Origin: Alistipes sp. | GTDB lineage: Bacteria; Bacteroidota; Bacteroidia; Bacteroidales; Rikenellaceae | DNA length: 7,039 nucleotides | Assembly: GCA_019422485.1 (NCBI GenBank) | Contig: JAHZDG010000063.1 | Location: 1 to 7,039 of the forward strand | Reading direction: 5' to 3' | Shown: positions 1 to 5,919 of the stretch, piece after piece | Layout of the letters: the number at the start of each line of letters is the position of its first letter | Position numbering within the stretch: position 1 is the first letter of the stretch | Made by a program: the position numbers and the translations under genes | Notes under the pieces: generated by a model | The model's input: the letters and a program-made list of their open reading frames with translations, nothing else | What the model was told of the DNA's origin: nothing | Databases searched by the model: none

Positions 1-2
1 AC

Positions 3-902
3 CCGCCCGACACCCCGATTACGTTCGACAAACCCCCCGTCCTGGGGCCCGAAGCCTTCGAACCCAATGGTGACTACCATCAAATTCTGACCGATGAGTG
101 GGGAACCGCCTGGGAATACCGCATCTACGGTATCACCGGCCACCCCAAATATTACCCATTCAAAAGTTGGAAACAAGGGCTCGAATCCTACCGGTTCCCG
201 CCTTTGCCCGCTCCCGGATCGCCGGAGTTTCTCGAAGCCCAACGCCGATCCGCCGAGTTGCGTCCCCACTATTTTCTTTTCAACGGATGGGTCTCCATTT
301 TCGAAAAGCTACATGCCCTGCGCCCCTTCGACGAACTGTTGATGGACCTGGCCAGCGAAAACCCCGATCTGCTCGCTTTTCTGGATCGGATTGTCGAATA
401 TTGGCTCCAGGCCATCGACTACTACGCCGCCCTGGGAACGGACGTTTTCGTTTTCGGAGACGACTGGGGCATGCAGAAATGCCCCCTGATCGACCCCGCA
501 CTCTTTCGTAAAATATACCGTCCCCGTTACGAGAAGCTGTTCAACCGCGTCAAACAACACGGCGGCCTGATCTTTCTGCACTGCTGCGGATACATGGGCG
601 AACTGTTGGACGAATTTCTCGACATGGGCATCCGGGGATTGTGGCCCCAACTGAACCTGTACGACCGAGACGACTCCTTCCTGCAGAAATGCATCGACCA
701 CCGGGTCGCCATATACATTCACCCCGACCGCCAACGGCTCATTCCGTTGGGCACTCCGCGCGAAATCGACGACTATATCCACCGAATGGCCGATCGTTAC
801 CACGCCATCGGAGGTGGAGCCATTTTCTATGTCGAAATCGAAAACGACGCTCCTTTCGAAAACGTCAAAGCCCTGGTCGAAGCCATTGACCGCTATCGTT
901 AA
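3..902 (+). CDS. Uroporphyrinogen decarboxylase-fold (URO-D/MtaA-like) protein, 5' partial
   Basis: This frame is open from the left edge to the TAA at 900-902, giving 299 residues. Family members are usually about 330-370 residues, so the true start lies upstream; a TTG at 204 is internal. Visible family motifs are a TDEWG stretch (90-104, residues 30-34) leading into the W-E-Y region, a GDDWG turn (456-470) in a beta strand after 'GTDVFVFG', and an HCCG segment (579-590, residues 193-196) matching the HxCG element of the methyltransferase branch (MtaA/MtbA/CmuA). The C-terminal GGG...DAPFEN stretch (about residues 270-287) matches the family's closing motif. No signal peptide can be judged, but relatives are cytoplasmic. 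Canonical haem-pathway HemE is unlikely, because the sequence follows the uncharacterised URO-D-like group often found beside glycosidases. The third zinc ligand (Cys or His near the C-terminus) appears to be Val277, so a standard corrinoid methyltransferase role is doubtful. Its stop lies 18 bases before the mannosidase start, which suggests co-transcription. The family call is firm; the reaction is unknown. Confidence 0.85.
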   Translation, partial: PPDTPITFDKPPVLGPEAFEPNGDYHQILTDEWGTAWEYRIYGITGHPKYYPFKSWKQGLESYRFPPLPAPGSPEFLEAQRRSAELRPHYFLFNGWVSIFEKLHALRPFDELLMDLASENPDLLAFLDRIVEYWLQAIDYYAALGTDVFVFGDDWGMQKCPLIDPALFRKIYRPRYEKLFNRVKQHGGLIFLHCCGYMGELLDEFLDMGIRGLWPQLNLYDRDDSFLQKCIDHRVAIYIHPDRQRLIPLGTPREIDDYIHRMADRYHAIGGGAIFYVEIENDAPFENVKALVEAIDRYR

Positions 903-920
903 CCTGAAAAAAGAAAACGA

Positions 921-3464
921 ATGGAATCCCCCAAAATATCGCGCCGCACGTTTCTGGAACGCTCCCTGCTGGGCATGGCCGCCATGAGCCTCGCGCCCTG
1001 GGCCGACCTGTGGGCCGAAGAGCGTAAAACAGTCGCCCAATGGGCTCCGGAGGCCCGGCTGTATACCTTCCACCTGATCGGGCACGGGCACATCGATCCG
1101 GTCTGGCTGTGGTCGTGGCGAGAGGGCCTCTCGGTCGTCATGAGTACCTTCCGGGCCGCTCTGGATCGCATGAACGAAAATCCGGAATTCAAATTCACAG
1201 CCAGCTCGGCGCTGTTTTACCGATGGGTGGCCGAAAACGATCCCGAAACATTCCGCCGGATCCGTAAACGCATCGACGAAGGGCGTTGGGAGGTCGTGGG
1301 CGGATGGTGGATCGAACCCGATGTCAATCTGCCCTGCGGGGAGGCCCTCGTCCGTCAGGGCCTCTACGGACAACGGGAACTGGAACAACTGGTGGGCTGT
1401 CGGGCCCGTACGGCTTTTCTGCCCGATTCTTTCGGACACAGCCAATGCCTGCCGCAAATCCTTCGCCAACAAGGCATGAACCGTTATGTGTTCATGCGTC
1501 CCATGGACCATGAAAAGAAACTTCCGGCCGATCTGTTCTGGTGGGAAGGACCCGATGGCAGCCGTTTGCTGAGCTATCGCATCCAGATCGGATACAGCAA
1601 CTCCCGAGACATCCGGGAGCGACTCGAACGAATCATCCGAGAGTTTGGGAAACAACCCTCCCATACCCTGATGGCCTTTTACGGGGCCGGAGACCACGGA
1701 GGCGGTCCGGCCAAGAAAAACTTTCAACAAATCGCCGAAATCCGCCAACAGACCGGAGCCCCGACCCTGATTTACAGCACCCCGGACCGATACTTCGACG
1801 CCATCGAACAAGAAGCGGAACTGCAACTGCCGGTTGTCAAAGGCAATCTGCACAATCATGCCGTAGGATGTTACAGCGTGGAAAGCGCCATCAAAAAAGG
1901 AAACCGACAGGCCGAAACCGCCTTAACCCTGGCCGAAACCATCTCCGCTATCGGGTCGGCCGCCTGGGGCGCCCGTTACCCTAAAGACGAACTCACCAAA
2001 GCCTGGCATAAGGTCCTCTTCCTGCAATTTCACGACAGTCTGGCCGGCTCGTCCCAAGCCGAACACTCCGACGTGGCCCGTCAAGGTTATGGATACGCCC
2101 TCGAAGTAGCCGACCAGAGTCGTTCGCTGGCCCTTCAAAAACTGGAATGGCAGATCGCCTCGGAAGACCCCGAATCAGAGTATTTGGTCGTTTTCAATCC
2201 GCAGGCCTGGGAGGCCCGTTGCGACGTGGAATACGATCTGAACATCAAGGAGGAAGCCCAACCTCTCGACGATCAGGGAAATCCCCTTCCCTACCAATGG
2301 AGCGTGGGCTCGAGCCAAAGCGAATCGGTCAAGAAACTGCTCTTTCGGACCACGTTGCCTCCCATGGGATACCGGCAGATCCGCGTCATCCGAAAACCGG
2401 CATCGGATCCCGTCACGACCGATCTGCAAGTTTCCGACCGCCGACTTGAAAACCGCTACCTGAGCGTGACCTTTTCCGATAACGGAGCAATAGATATTTT
2501 GGACAAAGAGAGCGGACGCAAAGTTTTCCGTGGCGGACCGACGGGGTGTCAAGCCCTGGTGCTGCAAGATCCGGGAGACACCTGGGGGCACGGCATCCAA
2601 CGCTATGACGAACAGATCGGCACGTTCGGAAATGCCCGTTTCAAAGTATTGGAAGAGGGACCTCTGCGCGGCATGATTCGGGTCATCACCACCTACGAAA
2701 CTTCGACCCTGACCATCGACTGGATGCTTTATGCCGACACCCGGGCCCTGGAGGCTCACGTACGGCTGGATTGGCACGAAAAACAAAAGATTCTGAAATT
2801 TGCCTTCCCGGTTGACCTGGAGAATCCCACGGCTACCCTGGAAGCCCCCTTCGCTTATGTGGAAGTAGAGCGTGACGGAGGGGAAGAACCCGGCCATCGC
2901 TGGGCCGATCTGAGCGGAACATGCGGAACACAAACCTGCGGGTTGTCTGTGATCAATGACGCCAAATACGCGTACAGTGTACACGACAACGATCTGCGCA
3001 TCACGATCGTACGTAGTCCCGTCTACGCCCACAACGCCCCAAACAAACTCGACCCCAACAAGGAATATCCCTGGATGGATCAGGGCGAACAGACATTCCG
3101 GATGCAAATCATACCTCATGCCGGTGACTGGCGCCAGGTCGATCTTCCCCGACAGGCGGATCTCTTTCTGGGTCCTCCCATCGCGACCTATCAAGGAATT
3201 CACGCAGGAAATCTTCCCAAAGAGGGATCGTTCCTCCGAGTCAGCGGGCAAGGCATTCGGATAGCCGCCCTCAAACAAGCCGAAACCAACGAGGAATGGA
3301 TTATTCGTTGCGTAGAAAGTTTCGGACAAAACACCACCTCCGAAATCCAGTTTCCTTCTTTGCAAGCAAAATGGACCGGCGAATTTGCTCCCTTCGAGAT
3401 CAAAACCCTGCGCATCAATCCCCACAACGGTCGAATCCGAACAGTCGATCTGCTGGAAGAATAA
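921..3464 (+). CDS. GH38 alpha-mannosidase, Tat-exported, zinc-dependent
   Basis: This 847-residue protein is predicted to hydrolyse alpha-mannosidic linkages in the periplasm. The N-terminus carries a twin-arginine signal (S7-R8-R9-T-F-L, a short hydrophobic stretch, then an Ala-rich region ending near residue 33), which supports the ATG at 921; the next in-frame ATG (975) would remove it. The GH38 catalytic domain covers about residues 48-330. It has GHGHIDPVWLW, with zinc ligands H57 and D59; LPDSFGH, with D169 as the expected nucleophile and zinc ligand; YGAGDHGGGP, around D258 and H259; and LHNHAVGCYS, around 311-319. FHDSLAG supplies the fourth zinc ligand, H371, in the middle helical domain. 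The beta-sandwich C-terminal region begins near VVFNP (423-427) and runs to the end. Length is normal for bacterial GH38. It follows the URO-D-like gene by 18 bases with an A-rich leader and no Shine-Dalgarno, and a hairpin lies 8 bases after the stop codon. Linkage preference (1,2, 1,3 or 1,6) cannot be read from the sequence. Confidence 0.93.
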   Translation: MESPKISRRTFLERSLLGMAAMSLAPWADLWAEERKTVAQWAPEARLYTFHLIGHGHIDPVWLWSWREGLSVVMSTFRAALDRMNENPEFKFTASSALFYRWVAENDPETFRRIRKRIDEGRWEVVGGWWIEPDVNLPCGEALVRQGLYGQRELEQLVGCRARTAFLPDSFGHSQCLPQILRQQGMNRYVFMRPMDHEKKLPADLFWWEGPDGSRLLSYRIQIGYSNSRDIRERLERIIREFGKQPSHTLMAFYGAGDHGGGPAKKNFQQIAEIRQQTGAPTLIYSTPDRYFDAIEQEAELQLPVVKGNLHNHAVGCYSVESAIKKGNRQAETALTLAETISAIGSAAWGARYPKDELTKAWHKVLFLQFHDSLAGSSQAEHSDVARQGYGYALEVADQSRSLALQKLEWQIASEDPESEYLVVFNPQAWEARCDVEYDLNIKEEAQPLDDQGNPLPYQWSVGSSQSESVKKLLFRTTLPPMGYRQIRVIRKPASDPVTTDLQVSDRRLENRYLSVTFSDNGAIDILDKESGRKVFRGGPTGCQALVLQDPGDTWGHGIQRYDEQIGTFGNARFKVLEEGPLRGMIRVITTYETSTLTIDWMLYADTRALEAHVRLDWHEKQKILKFAFPVDLENPTATLEAPFAYVEVERDGGEEPGHRWADLSGTCGTQTCGLSVINDAKYAYSVHDNDLRITIVRSPVYAHNAPNKLDPNKEYPWMDQGEQTFRMQIIPHAGDWRQVDLPRQADLFLGPPIATYQGIHAGNLPKEGSFLRVSGQGIRIAALKQAETNEEWIIRCVESFGQNTTSEIQFPSLQAKWTGEFAPFEIKTLRINPHNGRIRTVDLLEE
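927..1019 (+). other. Twin-arginine (Tat) signal peptide of the GH38 enzyme
   Basis: Residues 3-33 contain the S-R-R-T-F-L-E consensus, then a moderately hydrophobic stretch (about residues 15-26) and a W-A-E-E boundary that could follow the cleavage site. A Tat route fits an enzyme that binds zinc, since it would be exported folded. The exact cleavage site is not determined. Confidence 0.8.
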
Positions 3465-3471
3465 TTCACCC

Positions 3472-3498
3472 ACGGGGTCTGGCATCGCCGGGCCCCGT
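3472..3498 (+). terminator. Intrinsic terminator after the GH38 gene
   Basis: The arms ACGGGGTCTGGC (3472-3483) and GCCGGGCCCCGT (3487-3498) pair over 12 positions, two of them G-U wobbles in RNA, around a three-base ATC loop. A short T-containing tail (TATTCTTG) follows. It lies 8 bases after the mannosidase stop. The weak U-tract makes efficiency uncertain, and some read-through into the next gene is possible. The two G-U pairs mean the minus-strand transcript would fold less well, so it is oriented for the plus-strand operon. Confidence 0.8.
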
Positions 3499-3558
3499 TA
3501 TTCTTGACGCCCGTCTTCAAAAACTTCACATGCTATTCCATTTTTTTCAAAGAAATTT

Positions 3559-3566
3559 TATTTTTG
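3559..3566 (+). promoter_or_regulatory. Candidate Bacteroidota promoter -7 box (TATTTTTG)
   Basis: TATTTTTG matches the Bacteroidota primary-sigma -7 consensus TAnnTTTG exactly. It lies in an AT-rich stretch 67 bases upstream of the GH106-like start codon, which would leave a 5' leader of roughly 60 bases. At the expected -33 distance (about 3535-3539) there is only a partial match (ATTCC) to TTTG. Transcription from here is an inference. No operator or riboswitch structure was recognised in the leader. Confidence 0.5.
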
Positions 3567-3633
3567 CTTCTTCTCAACCCGAAAAACAACATATTGCAAC
3601 AAATTCCTCATTATAAATTCAAACTTTAAAGCC

Positions 3634-3696
3634 ATGCTACGACACCCAAGCCATTTAGTCGGAGGAATCAGTCTGCTGCTCGCCTTGAGCGCCTGC
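3634..3696 (+). other. Lipoprotein (Sec/SPII) signal peptide of the GH106-like enzyme
   Basis: Residues 1-21 run from a start with one Arg and two His residues, through a hydrophobic segment (about residues 8-19), to the LSAC lipobox. Signal peptidase II would cut before C21 (codon 3694-3696), anchoring the enzyme in a membrane. Confidence 0.85.
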
Positions 3697-5841
3697 ACCT
3701 CCTCCCCCAATCCGGAGGCATTCCAAACCCCTCCGGCCGAGTTCCGCCCCCACACCCTGTGGTTCTGGAACAACACCCCCGTAACCCGTGAAGGCATCGA
3801 CGAACAGATCGCCGGTCTGCACGACGACAGCGGTTACGGAGGAATCGGCATCCTGCCTTTCGGAAAAGAATTTACGCCCAAATACCTGTCGGACGAATAT
3901 TTCGATCTGTACGTCTACGCCGTACAGAAAGCCGCTGAAAAGGGGCTGAAAGTCACCCTGTATGACGAATACGGATTCCCGAGCGGCAGCGCCGGCGCCA
4001 TCAACGGAGACGACACGCCGCGATTCATGGAACGCCATCCGGACCTGACGACCAAACGACTGGATAAAATCGAAAAAGAGGTGACCTCCGGCGAAACCTA
4101 CTGTGAAGCCCTGCCGACGGAAGGCAAACTCATGGGAGTGGTGGCCATGAACGTGGCCACCAAGGAACGGATCAACCTGAGCGGCGAAGCCTCGGGCGAC
4201 ACCCTACGCTGGACTGCTCCCGAAGGGACCTGGAAGGTCATGCAGTTTGTCTGCGTAACCGACGGTGACCCCAACATGGACTACCTCGATCCGGCAGCCG
4301 CCCAGGCTTTCATCGACATGATTCACGAAGCCTATTATCAACGCATGCCGGAAGCCTTCGGAACGACCGTTACCCATACGTTTTATGACGAAGTAACCCT
4401 ATATCGGGCCCAAGCCCGGGCCTGGACACCCCGATTCAACGAAATCTACCAGGAACGCCGCGGCAGCGACCCCATCCTGCTCTACCCGGCTCTGTGGTAT
4501 GACATCGGCCCCGAAACCCAGGCTGCCCGCAATGCACTCTTCTCGCTGCGCAGCGACCTCTATTCCGAAGCCTATCCTCAGGCCATCACCCGCTGGAGCC
4601 GCGAACATAACACCATCGCCACCGGCCATCAGGACAACGAAGAGATCGTCAATCCGGTGGGTACTTCGGGCGACCTGATGAAATGTTTCCGCTACCTGGA
4701 AATGCCCGGTATCGACAAAATCGGCACCACCCGGCCCACCATCACCCGTCCGGCCGAAAAATTCTACAAAATCGTGGCTTCGGCGGCCTACAACTGGGAC
4801 CACTCTCTGGTGATGGCCGAAACCTACGGACTGATGGGCGATCTGTCGATGGACAGCCTGCGCAGCGTAGCCATTGACCAGTTCATCAAGGGGGTGAACT
4901 GGTTCATTCCGCATGCAGCCTGGTATAACGACCAGAAGGTAACCTTCAAGCCCGAACTTTCGGCCCGCAACCCCCACTACAAAGACAGCCTGTACGACTT
5001 TACCACCTTCATTGCCCGCCTGCAATACATGTTGCAGAACAACGCCCGGTTCGTGACCGATGTCGCCGTGCTCTACCCCATCCACACCATGCAGGGAGAC
5101 CACTACTTCGACGGCCCGATCCGCCCCTATGAAGGCGGGGTGAAGATTCCCTACCTGGACTATGTACGTGTAGGCGAAATCCTCTCCAACGAAATCGGAC
5201 AGGACTATCAATGGTTACACCCCGAGGTACTGGCTTCATCCTGCAGTGTGAATGAAACCGGTCTGAGACTGAACAACCAGGTTCAATACAACACCTTCCG
5301 GACGCTCATCATTCCGGCCTCGAAAACCATCAGCACCACCACCCTCGAACAGGCGCTGGCCCTGTTCCGTCAGGGAGGGAAGGTGATCTTCACCTCGCTG
5401 TTGCCGACCCTGTCGACCGAACCGGGCCAGAATGCTCGCATCGGCGAACTGATGGCCGAACTGCTCCCGCAAGGGAAAACCCTCCAGACCAACGACCGGG
5501 GCGGCGAAGTGCGTTTCCTGGAACAGCCGACCCCCGAAGCGCTTCATGAGGCCCTGCGCTCCGACATGCCGGCCGATGTAGCCTTCGAGGAGGGCAAAGC
5601 GCTCCGCTACCTTCACAAGGAACGGGAAGGCAAGAATCTCTTCTACCTGGCCAACTTCAGCCCGAAACCCTATCAGGCACCGATCACCCTGCGCGGGAAA
5701 ATGCGACTGGAAGCCTGGAATCCCCACACCGGTGAATGCACCCCGATCGACGTCACCTATGACCGTCAAGGCGATCTGCCGGTTACCCGGGTCGATCTCT
5801 CGCTGAAAGGACGCGAATCCATCTTCCTGGTAGAACGTTAA
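3634..5841 (+). CDS. GH106-like (alpha-L-rhamnosidase-type) glycoside hydrolase lipoprotein, short form
   Basis: This 735-residue protein starts at the ATG at 3634, which gives a clean lipoprotein signal: basic start, hydrophobic run and LSAC lipobox, with lipidated C21. The residues after Cys (TSSPNPE) lack the acidic cluster typical of Bacteroidota surface-export signals, so it may face the periplasm. The mature N-terminus has PPAEFRPHTLWFWNN (residues 34-48), the opening of the GH106-like TIM-barrel group. It is followed by YDEYGFPSG (110-118), HTFYDE (248-253, with D252/E253), GHQDNEE (331-337) and VMAETYG (393-399, with E396). The acidic residues in the last three motifs are candidates for catalysis or metal binding; I cannot assign them individually. 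A flavodoxin-like segment (about 540-640, 'TLIIPASKTIS', 'GGKVIFTSLLP') and a small beta domain ending in ESIFLVER close the protein. Characterised GH106 enzymes are about 1000 residues or more, so C-terminal beta-sandwich or carbohydrate-binding domains appear to be absent. Rhamnosidase activity is plausible, not shown; this wider group may hold other specificities. Confidence 0.75.
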   Translation: MLRHPSHLVGGISLLLALSACTSSPNPEAFQTPPAEFRPHTLWFWNNTPVTREGIDEQIAGLHDDSGYGGIGILPFGKEFTPKYLSDEYFDLYVYAVQKAAEKGLKVTLYDEYGFPSGSAGAINGDDTPRFMERHPDLTTKRLDKIEKEVTSGETYCEALPTEGKLMGVVAMNVATKERINLSGEASGDTLRWTAPEGTWKVMQFVCVTDGDPNMDYLDPAAAQAFIDMIHEAYYQRMPEAFGTTVTHTFYDEVTLYRAQARAWTPRFNEIYQERRGSDPILLYPALWYDIGPETQAARNALFSLRSDLYSEAYPQAITRWSREHNTIATGHQDNEEIVNPVGTSGDLMKCFRYLEMPGIDKIGTTRPTITRPAEKFYKIVASAAYNWDHSLVMAETYGLMGDLSMDSLRSVAIDQFIKGVNWFIPHAAWYNDQKVTFKPELSARNPHYKDSLYDFTTFIARLQYMLQNNARFVTDVAVLYPIHTMQGDHYFDGPIRPYEGGVKIPYLDYVRVGEILSNEIGQDYQWLHPEVLASSCSVNETGLRLNNQVQYNTFRTLIIPASKTISTTTLEQALALFRQGGKVIFTSLLPTLSTEPGQNARIGELMAELLPQGKTLQTNDRGGEVRFLEQPTPEALHEALRSDMPADVAFEEGKALRYLHKEREGKNLFYLANFSPKPYQAPITLRGKMRLEAWNPHTGECTPIDVTYDRQGDLPVTRVDLSLKGRESIFLVER

Positions 5842-5864
5842 TACAAGACTTCTCCCCTCAACAA

Positions 5865-5898
5865 AGAGGGCCCGGCAGATTGTTCTGCCGGGCCCTCT
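5865..5898 (+). terminator. Strong terminator hairpin between convergent genes
   Basis: Two arms of 15 bases (5865-5879 and 5884-5898) are perfect inverted repeats, beginning AGAGGGCCC and ending GGGCCCTCT, around a four-base TTGT loop. On the plus strand a CTTTTA tail follows. On the minus strand the sequence after the hairpin is TTGTTGAG, a weaker U-tract. It lies between the plus-strand glycosidase stop (23 bases away) and the minus-strand lyase stop (21 bases away), so it probably serves both genes. Confidence 0.9.
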
Positions 5899-5919
5899 CT
5901 TTTATGCAAACGTCAAACG

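Larger units (their letters stand above)
3465..3633. other. AT-rich intergenic spacer between the GH38 and GH106-like genes
   Basis: Apart from the terminator at its left end and the TATTTTTG box, this 169-base gap holds poly-T and poly-A runs, with base composition markedly more AT-rich than the flanking genes. No small ORF with convincing coding character, RNA gene or repeat was seen. The sequence just before the start codon (AACTTTAAAGCC) has no Shine-Dalgarno. Confidence 0.7.

Noticed and set aside
204..206. TTG as the start of the URO-D-like gene
   Set aside because: The frame is open upstream to base 3 and encodes family-specific sequence (TDEWG, WEY) there, so the start lies before the window.
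309..1859. Long minus-strand open frame of 516 codons opposite the URO-D-like and GH38 genes
   Set aside because: It is antisense to two well-supported genes and has no recognisable motifs. Codon bias of GC-rich plus-strand genes often leaves such frames open.
2975..2990. Short palindrome around GTGTACAC inside the GH38 gene
   Set aside because: It is only eight bases, lies within coding sequence and has no partner site, so it is expected by chance.
2175..3485. Minus-strand open frame of 436 codons opposite the GH38 C-terminal domain
   Set aside because: It is a shadow of the coding strand. It begins inside the terminator region and shows no domain signature.
3504..3509. TTGACG as a sigma70-type -35 box before the GH106-like gene
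   Set aside because: No good -10 box lies at 16-18 bases (CACATG there), and Bacteroidota use a different consensus, so it is probably coincidental.
4399..5211. Minus-strand open frame of 270 codons opposite the GH106-like gene
   Set aside because: It lies entirely within a strongly supported gene on the other strand, has biased composition and no motifs.
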